A DNA stretch of 64,000 bases from Henricia sp. BOLD:AAB3569 (GCA_037783545.1 JBBELK010000481.1:1426001-1490000); one strand, 5' to 3'; positions 1-12,260 are shown, counted from the stretch's first letter. A program made the numbers and translations. Notes: a model not told the origin generated them from the sequence alone.

Positions 1-1329
1 TAATAGCCATTAAAACACTTGAAACATTTAAAACTGGTTCGGTGGATACTACCTGCCTGTCATCGTAAATTAACCCACGACTCTTTGTACCTATGTCTGC
101 TTCATGTAAGCATCAACCCTGTTCGTATTGTGATAGTGTGGCGAAATAGGGAAGACTGGCAAACTACGATGGAGAGAAATCCCACCGCCACCACCATTGT
201 GGCGAACACGGAAAGGATGTGATTAACAACCATAAGAAATCTCACCGCTGCCACTATTGTGGCCAATGAAGTGAGGCCAACCGATTCCCCGGGATCGGTC
301 GGCCGATACGGTAGGCCCTATCCGACGATACTCTACAGTAGTGCTTCCACCAGACGAAATAGTTCGAAGCCTAAACTTACAGAGTTTAACCTCTCTGGTT
401 GAGCTTTCAAAGGCATGTGGGCTCCAAGGCGACCACGAAAAAGAAGATCGAGTTCACACTCACCAGTTTGTTCAGAACCTCACATCTACAAAACAGATAA
501 TTCAGGGGTGCAACCGCAGACCGTTTACACACTGATTTCCACTATGCGTAGTATCAACTCTGGTACAGGAAGCATGGTCACGACACAGTCAAGATCCTCG
601 AACGAACCTCCATATGATGCTCAAAGCTAGTTAACAGTTTGGCTTTCTGCAAACTATGCTGAGACTCGAACATCATTCCTAATTGTCTTCGACTATGGGA
701 TCTCATTTGGAACCACAAGTCGGACCATATCCTGCAAGCTTCCATCCCGGCCCTTCTACGAATCCATATCTCAAGTAAAAAGAGCCCACGCACGGAAGAC
801 CTTTTGCAATGTAAATGTGATACTGCTCAAGAACTTCTCCAAGACAGAATCATCAAGCACCCACCCCTACAGGACCACGTGTTGCAAGCAGATCTGGAAA
901 TTTTATCAGCTTTGTCATGCTCGCCCTTCCACTCAACGTCGGGCAACTGACGATCTTTTATATCCTCTCGTAAGCACTGAACTTTGCGTCCCAGTTTGAC
1001 AATTCAGTCCTGGCCGTCCAGATTCCCCGACAACCAGACTGTCGGGCACAACGTCCATGCAGCCAATTCATTTCATCATCCTAGAGTCAACTCATCGGTC
1101 AACTGCACCCAAGTGTAGCTTACAGCATCTACAGCCAAGAATGATTACTAGAGACAATTAAGGAGCCAAGACCCAAGATGTGAAGACTGTGGCTGTCGGA
1201 TCCCTTGTACCCAAACTCGGCCAATCACCAGTACGACCACAGTCTTCATTACATAAGCAGTATCTCTCACAAGATTCAATGCATTCTTAAACACGCCAAC
1301 ATCAGGGTATACCACTCATCAACCATAAT
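1..1329. other. No gene recognised at left edge
   Basis: I see no convincing exon, RNA gene or element boundary here. Around 175-275 there are two imperfect copies of a His/Cys-rich stretch (codons giving HHCGEH, then CHYCGQ followed by a stop). It faintly recalls zinc-finger linkers but is too short and broken to call. Short ORFs up to 71 codons occur on both strands without recognisable motifs. Confidence 0.4.
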
Positions 1330-2055
1330 TATTGCTGGGCGACTAGTGGATTTTGGTACTCGCGAGTAATAGATTATTCGCGAGTACTTGGCAAAGTATC
1401 AAAAATTAAGAAGAACAAAAATACACGTTTGTGTGTATATAATATAAGTAACTAACTGTACATCGTAAATTTGCCGCCCTATTTTTGTTTCAAAAAATGC
1501 ATAGATGGTGAACTTCAGCATGGATTATTTCGTATTTGCCTCCTAAAAAACGTCCTCGATTTATGAAAATCAAACGGTCTTGTTTCGCGATTAGACGGCA
1601 TAAGTTTGTTATAATTCTCCTTCAACCCGTGCATGTAGATAATGTAACAGCATGTATTAATCGCGAGTAATCGCGAATTACGAGTAGCGCAATGAAACAG
1701 TTCATTGAACCGGGCATACGCACGCGGCAGATGACATGTGGAGATCTGCAGTCGTTGTACTCGATCGTTGTGGTTCAAAACATGTTTGTCGGACTTTCGG
1801 CTAGCACAAAGGACATAATGAATTGAAATAGTCGGCATACACAACAAATAAGTAACCTGCACACAGGTCGCCTTTTAAGTGTGCTGGGAAACAGGCATGT
1901 TACAGTGTTACAATATTGCGACTAATCGCAATATGTAACAGAACAGTACTCGTGGCGCCACGATTAATCGAGTAGTTTAAAAATGATAGTCACGAGTACG
2001 AATACCGTTTACTACTCGCGATTAATCGAATAATCGAGCTATTCGTCCAGCAGTA
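1330..2055. mobile_element. Non-autonomous TIR element, hAT-like ends
   Basis: The two ends are imperfect inverted repeats: left TATTGCTGGGCGACTAG, and right, read on the other strand, TACTGCTGGACGAATAG. Subterminal DNA on both sides is rich in ATTACTCGCGAGT/ATTAATCG permutations. An end of the form CTGGGCGA followed by a run of short inverted motifs resembles hAT-type elements; this is family knowledge, not proof. No clean target duplication is visible and there is no transposase ORF inside, so it is a decayed non-autonomous copy of about 730 bp. Confidence 0.6.
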
Positions 2056-3280
2056 ATCAGAATCACCATAAAGACCAAATCACCACAAAGACACTCAAGG
2101 ACAAGCAAGACAAGTTATAGCGTACATGATCCCCTGCGATATGGAAAGGTGAGTATCGGCAAGAATAATTAGTGCATGGCGAGGGTGTACGGTATTTATA
2201 TCCTCACTTGATTAAGTTGCGTACGTTGATGCATTTCTCGTGATTTTATTTGGGCTTCGGAAGGTGTATTTAAAATATGCCGGTCATGTACGCAAAACGA
2301 GAGTCGCTCGCTGTTATGTTGAACGCGCGTTCTGGAACAGTAAAACTCGCCAATTTCTGACGATGTTCCGTCGAATGGATAAACAATCAACGGCGATATT
2401 CATTTTATCACTTTGTGGCAAGATTTAGCAGCTGCATATCATCTTATTTCAAGTCAAGTTTGCTGTATAGTTATAGTACGTCTCCCTTCGTTCGGGTTCG
2501 ACGTTCACTCGACAACTTTAAACCAGTCTCATAACCCAAAATCGTTACTCTATTCATGAATTTATCATGCACAGAATGGGAACGATCCAGCTTTCAAAGT
2601 TAACGTCCATTTCAAGTCAAACAAGACGTTCTAACTCGTTATTTTGACGAAATTTCATGGCGAGTACATTTCAACATGCTCGTTTCAACATGTAATTTCG
2701 GATGGTCCAGCTTCAAAATGCTCAGAGTAATGTGCGAGGTATTCCAGGTAGGTTGACCTGGAGAACGTGCGGGACTTTGTGAGTCTTGTCGAGTTCCGGA
2801 GATCTCGTATAGCAGCTTAACCACGTGCAGCGGCCGTTTGTTTTTTCGGTACCATTTTGACACCACGTCAAAATTAGCAGTTTCACCCACCGATTCGGGG
2901 TCAACTGTGAACATTCTTAAAATGTATTACTTGTGAGAAAGGTTAATTAAACAGTTCATACAATTTTAAATCTGACCTTTATTTCCGTCTCTGAGATAAA
3001 CTGGTAACCCTACACGTTATGTAAAAACCACACAGCCGTGACCGCGTGTCGCTGGTAGTCCGCAAGTGGCGTTTTTTGTTGGCGCAGTGTAGTTGGCGCG
3101 AACACGGTACTAATATATGGCCGTTTTCTAAAGTTCTTGATTCGGCTTCAGACGGTCTTTGCGATTTCCGTCCTGACCATGTGTGCTTTACTTGTTTGGG
3201 TTTTTGGTGGTAGTTTTATCTACTCAACAGAAGTGAACGTTCAAGGTGTCGTTTAAACCAGGTATTTGTTTAGCCACGTT
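2056..3280. other. No feature recognised
   Basis: About 1.2 kb without a supportable exon or element. ORFs reach 91 codons (minus strand, 2639-2914) but show no domain, signal peptide or plausible splice pair. Confidence 0.4.
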
Positions 3281-3780
3281 AATATGTCGTGGCCACGACA
3301 TAATTATGTCGTTCCCCCGAGATAATAAGTCGTTCCCACGACTTATTATCTCGTGGCCACGACATAATTATGTCGTTCCCCCCCCCCCCCCCCCAGATAA
3401 TAAGTGGTGGCCACGAGATAATAATTTTTTTTCTCAACCCGTCCAGCCTGTCGCTTCCCGCGCAATACAGTGCCCGGGAAGGGACTAGGTGAGAAACAAA
3501 TATTATCTCGTTCCCCCGAGATAATAAGTCGTGGCCACGACATAATTATGTCGTTCCCACGAGATAATAAGTCGTTCCCACGACTTATTATCTCGTGGCC
3601 ACGACATAACTATGTCGTTCCCCGAGATAATAAGTCGTGGCCACAACATAATTATCTCGAGGGAACGAGATAATTTTGTATTTCTCACCCCGTCCACCGT
3701 CCCTTCCCGTGCAATACAAGGCCCGGGAAGGGACATGGTGAGAAAAACAATTTATCTCGTTGCCACGACATAATACTTCG
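3281..3780. repeat. Palindromic CGACATAATTATGTCG-type satellite
   Basis: The block is built almost entirely from short self-complementary words: ACGACATAATTATGTCGT, GAGATAATAAGTCG, TCGTGGCCACGA and TCGTTCCCACGA, joined in changing order and orientation. Two non-palindromic spacers of about 60 bp at 3425-3485 and 3675-3740 are near copies of each other (CCCGTCC...CCTTCCCG...GCCCGGGAAGGGA). A C-tract lies at 3379-3394. Open frames here exist only because the unit is repetitive. Confidence 0.85.
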
Positions 3781-4291
3781 TGTGCTAGCATACGTATACC
3801 GGCGGAAATAGTAGTAATACGCAATGAAGCCAACAGGCATGTTATTAATCGAAAAACTCAACAGACGGTGTTGTCCAAGTAAAAAGGGTTGATAGTGACG
3901 CTCGATAACGATTTTTTTTTGTGCAGAAAACAGAAGTGTTGACGCGCAGGGTTGAAAGTTCTTTTTTATGGCCTTATATGGAACGAGGTCTTAAAAGTAA
4001 AACTAATGCCGTAAATTCAAAAATTCTAAAATCTAACTTCGAACTTGACCATTATTTTGAACTCGGCGTAAATCACGAAGAGCAGTCCCAGCATTCGACA
4101 AGTGTTTACGCAGCAACAAGAATTTGGAGCGGGTCTGTGGATGATAACATAGCGGGGGAAGGGAGGGGTTGGGGAAACGATTGATAGGTGCATAACGGCT
4201 ATTTTGGGTGCAAGGTACGAAGAAATTGGACGCTTTGAAACTATTGGTGGCAGAAGACTCCTTTTGCAGTGTTTCCACTGTTTATGGCCCG
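3781..4291. other. No feature recognised
   Basis: Open frames of 81-87 codons overlap on both strands, without motifs or splice context. Nothing else is evident. Confidence 0.4.
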
Positions 4292-5398
4292 GTCACACAT
4301 AGACGACGCACGGCCCGCGCACTGAAAATTCAGCTAAAAATGGAAAATAGGATCAGTGCGTCGTTGTGCGCCCAACTTTTGTCAGGATTTGGGAGAGGCT
4401 AGCGAGCTGACACCGAATGCATAGCGTATTGCTGACGCGGTGCGCGTATACTGGGCGCATACAAAGCGCATACAGACCGTATACAGAGCGCACATGTCAA
4501 AAACCCCAACGAATGCATCACGTGTTGCTAGCGTGTGGGACGAATGGCCAGCGCATGCACCGCGCGCTCAACGCACAGCCCGCGAACGGCAGCGTTCACG
4601 TGACTGTGTCTATAAAAAGCGTCGGCTCGTAGATCGTATTTCATCTTCTGAGGTGGTTCTTCTAGACACGATCAGTAGGAACCTCTGTCATCACCCATGA
4701 GGGTCGGAGGAGAAGTGATGAGGAGGTGGTGCGGGACCCGCTTATTTACCCTATGACTATACGCTACGTATACACGCTACGTACACGCTAGGAACACGCA
4801 AGAAGAACGTTGGGTGCGTTAAGCCCGCCGCACACCTTTGCGATTTACCGGCCCATCGGACACCGGACCATCGGATCCGGAAAAATCAAACAAGTTTGAT
4901 TTGCTCCGGTCTATGGTGTGCGGTCAAACCGGCCCGAATTGTTTCAGCGCACACCTTTCCGGTAAGTGGTCCGATGATCCGATTATCCGGTAAATCGCTA
5001 AGGTGTGCGGCGGGCTTTAGAGACCCGTTCAGCACGCTCATATTCGCCGCATGTTCGCTGGGCATGCGTTTGAAGCACGCTAGGTGTGCACTAGGCGTTC
5101 GCTAGACCTCAGCCGCCGAACTTACAACGAATACACAGCGTGCGCTCCGCGTATGTCTGGCGTTTGTCTAGCGCGCTCTGCGCGTGTCTGGCGTCCTTTT
5201 GACGTGTACATTTTTGTGCATGCACAAAAAATCCCGACGCACACAGCGAATGACGTCGAATGCATAACGTTGGTCCAACGCGCTCGACGAACGAGTAACG
5301 CATATTGACGCACACCTAGCGAACGACAACGCACTGGCCAAAATTGCAAATTTTCAATGCGCGGGCCGTGCGTCCCCCGTGCGTCGTCTATGTGTGAC
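4292..5398. mobile_element. 1.1-kb TIR element (GTCACACATAGACG ends)
   Basis: Inverted termini GTCACACATAGACGACGCAC / GTGCGTCGTCTATGTGTGAC bound a GC-rich segment. Just inside, GGCCCGCGCA(C/T)TGAAAATT is also inverted between the two ends. The interior is dense in GCGTGCTAGG/GCGTTCGCTAG-like words on both strands, as is usual for subterminal transposase-binding repeats. No transposase is encoded. A younger element (4822-5016) sits inside it. The direct target duplication is not clear. Confidence 0.75.
4822..5016. mobile_element. Nested MITE with TTA target duplication
   Basis: A 195-bp element with about 30-bp inverted repeats starting AGCCCGCCGCACACCTT, with one mismatch between the arms. 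It is flanked directly by TTA at 4819-4821 and 5017-5019. A TWA duplication is typical of PIF/Harbinger-class elements, so that is the likely class. It lies inside the GTCACACATAGACG element and is therefore the younger insertion. Confidence 0.8.
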
Positions 5399-6507
5399 TA
5401 TTTTGGGAATGTGGGTTATGCAGGGTAAGCGAAGCGTGCTAGCAGACTGCGGGTTATAAAAGGGCCTATTCGATGGGTGCACGGTAGAGTACCGCCTGTC
5501 ATCGTGGTGTGTGTGTGCGAGGTTTGCACATGGACGGCATTCACTACGCTGAGGGCTACAGCAAGACGTCTGCCAATCTTGTGATGGCTTTGAGACGGCT
5601 GATGAACTCGCTATACGTTGAATTGGGGTCGTCGCAACTTATGCAGCACCACTGTGACAGTATGCCCTCCGTGTCACCTGTCGTGCAACTGGAGTCGGTC
5701 TGAGGCCTGTTTTAGCCAGCGGAAGTACGACTTGGTACTCTCACTTCTGTCTGTGAGTGTTATTGTTTCATTTAAATTCCCCTACATGATATTTATTTGA
5801 AAGGGATACGGAATATGTATTTCCCTTTGTTTTGCATGTGCTTGTTTGCATGGCTTTTGGAGCCAGGGGTTTCCGTTTTTGCCGCTATGACTGTGATGCC
5901 GTGCATGCTAGCTTCGCTTTCCCCTACTAATTTGCATGTTTAGGTTTGATTGAAATGCATGTAGTTACTTATACAGTTCGCATGCATATTGATAATATTT
6001 TTGCTTTATTGCTTGGACTTTGTTGCTATTAATTTGCCAGAGATTGCTATAATTGAGTTGCAAGTTGCTTATGCCAGTTTGGCTATTAATTTTGCTTTGT
6101 TTATACGGTACTGCCGTTTTGCCGTATAAAAGGTTGCTTAGTCGTAATTTAATTGGTTATTGATTTGCCCAATATTGTTTATGCCAGTTTGGCTATTTTT
6201 AAATAAAATATTGGTGATGGTATAAATTTATTGCGTTATGGTTCCTTTCGACTCTTGACCGTTGGCATTTTTAACGGGGGTCCCGGGATTTGTGACCTAC
6301 ATTGTGATGTAAAATTGTCATCCATCATTTTTGTTACCAAGATCGTCATTTTTGTTTTCAATACGAATAAGTACGAAAAAGAACTGCTGACGAACTTGAC
6401 AATTTTTTTGTAAACGGATAACTGCTATACATTTAATATACTTTGTATGCATACATTTTCTAAAATAGTTAATAAGATTATACGTTTGTGGATGTTCATG
6501 TTTTCAG
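5399..6507. other. No gene recognised; AT-rich
   Basis: An AT-rich stretch with TATGCCAGTTTGGCTATT repeated at about 6070 and 6180, and short inverted words around it. ORFs of up to 71 codons have no recognisable motif. Confidence 0.4.
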
Positions 6508-6695
6508 TGGGTCTGGTAAATACTGCCCTCCTGAATACACTGAGCAGTCGAAGTGACGACAGCCTGACAGTCACTGGGCAGATTTTGGCAAATGGGTACG
6601 AGTTTGACACTTCACTGGGAAGGATCTCGGCCTACGTCCACCAGAATGATTTCTTCTTGGATTAGGTAAAGGTCAAAGAGCACCTGCTATTCCAG
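6508..6695 (+). pseudogene. ABCG-type ABC transporter exon, broken
   Basis: Translation gives part of an ABCG (white/scarlet subfamily) nucleotide-binding domain. A Walker A-like SGSGK is followed, after a one-base frame change, by TALLNTLSSRS, then GQILANG and ISAYVHQNDFFLD, then an in-frame TAG and VKVKEHLLFQ. In ABCG proteins this region reads from Walker A to the ...EHL.F. segment after the Q-loop. Both edges look like real splice sites (TTTTCAG| at 6501-6507, CCAG|GTAAGA at 6692-6701). The frameshift at about 6520 and the stop at 6662 make it a pseudogene fragment, or less likely an assembly error. No neighbouring ABCG exons were seen. Confidence 0.8.
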
Positions 6696-6824
6696 GTAAG
6701 ACAATTTGTTTAAATGTACATGTACTTAATATAATAATAAGATATGCTCCGTGACGTCACTTGTTTACATCAAGCACGCCCTATGTTTAACGGCAGGCAA
6801 AATAATATGTAATGTAAAATGTAA

Positions 6825-7035
6825 TGGTGGACACTTGTATAGCGCACATGTCTACCCTAGGGTACTCCTGGGGCCGTTGCCATTAACATTATCGCTGCCA
6901 TCAGGAAATCACCAGAACCATTTCGCTTCAACTAGGTGGCTACCTGGCCAAGGCGCACAATCCTAAATGGCTCGAACCCCCAATCCTTCGATCACGAGCA
7001 CAGCTGAATACCCACTAGACCACACGTGCTCCCAC
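6825..7035 (-). mobile_element. tRNA-derived SINE
   Basis: On the minus strand, GTGGTCTAGTGGGTA (A-box-like) is followed about 45 nt later by GGGGGTTCGAGCC (B box). This is the layout of a tRNA-type internal pol III promoter of the Glu/Asp kind. The rest of the tRNA fold is degraded, so it is a SINE head and not a tRNA gene. Confidence 0.6.
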
Positions 7036-7515
7036 CTTGGTCTATGAAACGTCATAAAATCTTCAAATTATATCGACTTGTAAAACACAAGCCGTCTTTA
7101 TTTGGCTAAATCATGTAGCTAATGACACCTGTAAGCAAGTTTAGTGATAAATTTAGAAATATTTGCTTTGAAACCAAGGATACGTAGAAATACACGGACT
7201 TTTTGCCTGTCGACTTTAGTCTCAAATCAACAGAGGGCGCCCCAAATGTAAACATGCCACATCATCTCTACCTGATAACACCAAGTTTCTACCCATAACC
7301 ACATACATTTATATCCCCTTCAGTCACAGAAACGTGGACAGAAAGATAAATCCTTTTCAACAAATGTACACATTGTGATCTAAGGGATTATACTGAACAA
7401 AGAAAACTGTTTATACTGGGTATAAATTCACATTAATTACACTTATTTTGCCCAACAATGGACAGGTTTTTTCGCTCGAATTCATCAGAAATGAATTCAA
7501 ATTCATGTTTGAAAT

Positions 7516-9745
7516 TTAAAGTGCATGTTCGTGTATTTTTGATCAGGTCGCTATTTCTCTGGTTCTTATTCATTTTTACGCTATTCAATTTCGTTTAAAG
7601 CTTTTTAAATTTATTGTGCGCAAAGCTATCCATTTTAGAACTTGCGTCATTCAAATTAAAACCATCAAATCGTCGCTCAATTTGGCACACGCTGAGTTCA
7701 CACGTTTTTGGCGTTCTATTTTTACTTTCCCTTTCGTTTATATCCAACCAAATAAGTAAAAGAAAACCACTGAACAGAGTTAAATTAACAATCAGCAAAC
7801 CTTTGCTTTTAAGTGGCAAGCTCCATTTTCGATCACTTTTATATTGATCAAAAGGTCTTTAATCAACCCACCTTTACGTCTACACTTCAGATTCCCATAC
7901 CGCGTACTAAAGCTGCCATTTTATACAATAACTCAGCGATCAAGTATTATGCCCCACTGACGATTTTAACCGAAATCGTCATTTTCGTTTTTATCTAAGA
8001 GCAACCAACTTCACAAAATGGGAATCGAAATAAGTACGGAAAAAACTGCTCACAAAATTGACAATTTGGAAAAGACAACCGATTGTGTTGTGCATCTTCG
8101 CTTTATTTAATTCATTTGTTTTCACTCATTAACACGTCTCCTGTGTGTCTCTTCGTTAGTTTTTAGTTTCCTGTCCAAAAAGGTAGCAAAATTAATCTCG
8201 CCGTGGACCTTTTGAAACCCAGATTATCTGCAAGCTCGAGGTAATCCACGCCATTCCCCTCAAACGCATCGATCAACCGCTGCCCATCAATCAGTAATTG
8301 ATATTATCTCATAGCGACCCACAGCAGCCATTTTTACGTATTGACCCTCTTCGAACACGTGCAATTACGCCATTTTGGGAGTCAAATAATGCTGAGTCAT
8401 TGTGGAAGCGATGTGCGTGCGCGCTGTCTGTGTCTCTGGTGGGCGTAACGCGGTTTAATTCACCAATGGGAGTCTTAGCATTGCGCGTTACGCACGCTAT
8501 TTGACTCCCAAAATGACGTAATTGGCACGAGCTTAATATTTCTTCTCGTCATCGCATACACCTTAATAATAATAGTCAATTCTTATACAGCGCATTCCAT
8601 GTCTACTGACGTCCCAATGCGCTTGACAATAATTAAAAAGCAGATCTATAAAACATTGCACATACCTATCTAATCTAAATTACACAATAAAAAGGTAAGT
8701 CTTTATAAGTGATGTAAAACTCTGTACAGAACCAGCACACTTGATTGACATAGGAAGTTCATTCCACAACCTGGGTGCAGCCGCAATGAAAAGACATACA
8801 ATGTAGGTGCACTATTATGTACAAAATGCGTTTGGAATGTCTGAGGTATATACTCGGTTTTATTTGCTTCATGCTTATGGATTAGTGCAATTTAAGTGTA
8901 CTAATTCCACAAATGTCTGCCCATAGATGAATACGAATGATGCAGTGTGTGGTTTAAACATTTCCCTCGAATTTAAATGGTGACCGATGCAGTTGTTAAA
9001 TCGGACTTTTATTTTTATTAAATCGTTTGACGCAAGAGTGGAATTGCGTTTAGTTCTAATTTTTAAAAAAATGTAAAATGCCGATTTCTTGCAGCATTCG
9101 ATTTCGCGCCAAAGAGAATGACGCCGTGATCAAATTGCCCGCTTCTTTGCTGAAATTGGCCGGGAAAACCTTTATTTTGGGGAAGTATTTTATATGATTG
9201 TTATAGGTTACAACAAAATCAATTTTTGGACAAATATCTTGGTCACGCGTCCTGAATGCGTGGAATTCGTCTCGTTATATACGGTAATCGGCGTTGTATT
9301 GAAACAAGTGAATTCGTCTTTTTTCTGGGACGAAATTAAAAGATCGTTCCAGGTAATTTGCTTGATATAAGTATAGGTATTCTCGCTAAGTTTTAACAAA
9401 GTACCACCCATATTCGTTTCAGATGTATTTGTTTTAGCGCAAATTTGAATACAGTTTGGGATCATCCTTCCAATTTGTTTTTTCGAGCACGCAATCGGGA
9501 AAAGTCCGCACTCAAATTTAAAACTACGGGCATTCAATTTTTAAATACATGTACCAGCGAAAATCATTAATATTTGCCCAAGCCCCGAGCTTGTGCCAAA
9601 TTGAATGAAGATTCGATGCTTTGTATTTTACGCAAATTCTAATCTGGATGTCTTAGCGAACAAAATGTGAATGTCTTTTAAACGAAATTGAATAACGTGA
9701 AAATGAATAAGAACCATGTCCTGATCAAAATCAACAGAATACGTA
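7516..9745. repeat. Large imperfect inverted repeat
   Basis: The arms are about 7535-7690 and 9595-9740. The left arm (GATCAGG...GGTTCTTATTCATTTTTACG..ATTCAATTTCGTTTAAA...CTCAATTTGGCACA) recurs in reverse complement on the right with scattered substitutions. The spacer holds a smaller MITE (8358-8529) and AT-rich DNA. This looks like an old foldback or TIR element without a coding region. A related word set (AAATCGTCATTTTTGTTTT...GACAATTT) also occurs at 6335-6410 and 7975-8065. Confidence 0.6.
8358..8529. mobile_element. MITE, about 170 bp
   Basis: The ends CGTGCAATTACGCCATTTTG and CAAAATGACGTAATTGGCACG are inverted. The repeat continues with GGAGTCAAATA / TATTTGACTCC, giving about 30-bp arms with few mismatches. 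No target duplication is obvious. Confidence 0.75.
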
Positions 9746-10013
9746 TACTGATGAAATCGAGCGAGAAAACCTATATAACCGGGACATCTCATAATAGTTT
9801 GGAGATACTGTTGTTTTCTCAGTGCATCGACTTTTTACAATTTGATGAGGTAAAAGGAAAAACTGCACTATTTGCAAATGTTCCCACTCGTTACATTGTT
9901 TTTTGCAATACTGTATAGTCTTCCATTGTAGGGCAACATTTATGCTGCATTACCGTTATCCCGTAACCCTATTTGTAAGTATATATCCGTACATCGCTCG
10001 GGATTGGAAGGCT

Positions 10014-10184
10014 TTAATCACAACCAATGAATCCGGGTATAGACTCGATGGTATCGTACAGCGCGTTGACTTTGTTGCGGCCACTGATGTCACGATCTGA
10101 GCAAAGTCGAATAAACTTGAAATGACGAAATGCCCTTCCAACACGGGTCAATTTAAGGAAAACATCCACCATGCCGTCCGGAGG
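10014..10184 (-). CDS. Peptidoglycan-recognition protein, terminal exon
   Basis: Last coding exon of a PGRP (amidase_2 fold) on the minus strand: 56 codons plus TAA at 10014-10016. It begins right after a strong acceptor (TTGTTCTCCTCAG on the minus strand). Its first residues PPDGM follow in phase 0 from ...FIGTYKDTP of the exon at 12261-12421, giving the family sequence after the central beta strand. The C-terminal part SDRDIS...ALYDTIESIPGF aligns with the PGRP segment that normally reads GHRDVS..xCPG..LY. The His of GHRD is replaced by Asp, and the CPG cysteine is missing, with the loop one residue shorter. These are two of the zinc ligands of catalytic PGRPs. If expressed, this protein should bind peptidoglycan or act in signalling rather than cleave it; decay to a pseudogene is the alternative. 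Confidence 0.8.
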   Translation of the reverse strand, partial: PPDGMVDVFLKLTRVGRAFRHFKFIRLCSDRDISGRNKVNALYDTIESIPGFIGCD

Positions 10185-10617
10185 CTGAGGAGAACAAAAC
10201 AATTGCAAAGATACGCTGAATATCAACTTTTATAAAGAAAGATTTCTCGATCTTATCTTATTCACGAGGGGGCCATTTTGTGCATGACTGTCCCTTCTGA
10301 CAAAACGAGTAGGATGCTGTGCAACCAGCGGCTGGACCAGGATCAGGAAAATACGAAACTACAATAAAATTCCTTGCAATACTCGAAAATTCTAGGCGTT
10401 ATATATCCTGTTACTGCCAACATTTCCATTGTTATATTTTGTGCAATTCAATGGCCCCGGATCCACCACAGTGATTTATAGTTATAGTCACGAAAACTCG
10501 GCCCATACTAGTAATGCGCGACATCCGGCTCGTGTCACAAGAACCGGTCACATTTACATTTGTGTTTCCTACAAGTGTTATCAAATTTAAATTACTGCTT
10601 GGGATATTGCGCATGCC

Positions 10618-11184
10618 TTAAAGGAACACACCGGCTTTGTTGGGCTATTTTGGGCTCGAAATAGACCCATACATTATTCTGAAGCGCCTTCTAGAGTAAA
10701 TTAGATATATCCTGAAAAGACGCCGTCAAATTCGGCCGTTTTTGAGCACTTTTGAAAAATTCAAGGTCACGTGACTTTTCGGAACCAAATTCTGGCTCCG
10801 AAAAGTCACGTGGTCTTGTGAGTTAGTTGTATTTCCAGCCGTATAAAAGTTTGTTACTGCAGAACTGCACCAAATTCAACTCTGATTTCTCCCAATATTT
10901 ATTAAGTAATTGACAAAAGAGAGACTATTTATACAGGTATGAAACAAAGTTAAACATAAGTATGAAAATTCGAACATAATTGTTTGTTTCGAGAGTCCGG
11001 AGAACAGGAGAGAGCGCGTGCTACGGCAGGCTACCGTGGAGTGTAGAATATTTGCCCCGCGCGCGCAGCACGGCAATTAGCCTGAGTGCACACACACACG
11101 GTGTTGCTCCGGTGTACGTTCGTAAAGAAAAAAACACCTCAAAAGAAAACGGAAATTCCTATTGAGAAGAGCGAATCGTTTGTG
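10618..11184 (+). mobile_element. TTAA-flanked element, 3'-truncated copy
   Basis: It starts at TTAA (10618-10621) followed by AGGAACACACCGGCTTTG. The same sequence ends the full copy at 49423-50610, which is in opposite orientation, and the shorter copy at 42042. Identity to the full copy runs to about 11184 (GAGAAGAGCGAATCGTTTGTGAC), where this copy stops. It contains a perfect hairpin near 10770-10815 (GACTTTTCGGAACC...GGCTCCGAAAAGTC). TTAA target sites are used by piggyBac and Kolobok-type transposases. No transposase is encoded. Confidence 0.8.
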
Positions 11185-11564
11185 ACATATATATATGGAG
11201 TTCAATGTGCGTAACCATTTAATTGATCACGTTCAAAATACAGCTTGGCTCAACTCGATGCAGCAAGGGTTTTGGGAAACGCGATGTGCAGCGAATACCC
11301 TTGCGGAAGATGTGGTTACCATAACTATAGTCACTGCGTAGTTTCAAATACGTGGCATTACCATAAATACACAAGCAGCGGCACGCGTGCACGCGGCGTC
11401 AACTTAAATTCTCGAAACACTGACGAATCATTCGGGTAAGTTCGGGAACCTTCAGAATTCCTCCTGTTTCAATATGGCGGACAAACATGTATACTGGCGG
11501 TTGCCGGACCTTAAAATCAGTCTAGTGACCGAATTGTTTGGTCCGGGAACCATAAAGGCGGATA

Positions 11565-11780
11565 CACACTATCGCGGAAAAATCACACTTTTGCGCTGCG
11601 CTCACTGCATTGCATGAGCTCCCAATCGCCGATTATTCCAAAATAGAAAATTCCACTCTGGTAACCTGGGGCTTCTCTGATACCTCATTGGCTGCGCGTT
11701 GGAAAGGTCAGCGCACCGCTTTGACCCAACGTCACAAGCGGCAAACCAATGGAACAGTGTGATTTTTCCGCGATAGTGTG
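11565..11780. mobile_element. MITE with CACACTATCGCGGAAAAATC ends
   Basis: A 216-bp element with 25-bp inverted ends (CACACTATCGCGGAAAAATC and its complement). A second copy lies at 25959-26632, enlarged by a nested insertion. This copy shows the uninterrupted interior and so serves as the empty site for that insertion. Confidence 0.85.
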
Positions 11781-11934
11781 AACGCGCGTATCAAGTTTCG
11801 GGAGCGCGCGTTAAGACTGAACGCGCCTGTGATTCCCTGCTAGCGTTCCTGACTGGTCACTAGTCTCAAAAACTAGTGACCGGTTACTGCGCCCTCTTGA
11901 GGTTGCTCGTTAATGTATTAAATTGAATTCCATC

Positions 11935-12110
11935 TGTACATGTGTGTATTTTTGCCTGAGGCGTGTTATAAAACACATGGACTGGCATAATTCGGTCTCT
12001 AGTACACGTCTATGTGCCCCTCGTGACTGTGAGTGACCACAAAAGGGTCCTATTTGTGGTCACTCACATTCCTTGGGGCCCATATACGTGCATTTGTGAC
12101 CTCCATACGT
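11935..12110. repeat. Hairpin repeat (ACACGTCTATG...), copy 1
   Basis: Contains ACACGTCTATGTGCCCCTCG, GTGAGTGACCACAAA and inverted partners (TTTGTGGTCACTCAC, CATATACGTG). The same words appear in reverse order at 63624-63770. The two are members of one dispersed inverted-repeat family. Confidence 0.6.
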
Positions 12111-12260
12111 GTATACTATAGTCATCAATCGAACTTGCCCAATGACTCGGCATTATTTGACCCATTATTTGAGGTGCGGTAGGGGAAGTCCCTTGGTCTC
12201 AATGGCATGTCGTGCAGAGTAATGAAACAAGATGCAAAAAAAATATATAATGAATGTTAC

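Noticed and set aside
175..275. C2H2 zinc-finger fragment
   Set aside because: Only scattered His/Cys codons and a CxxC, with an early stop; insufficient to call.
9208..9537. 109-codon minus-strand ORF as a gene
   Set aside because: No motif, signal peptide or splice context; lies in the arm/spacer of a large inverted repeat.
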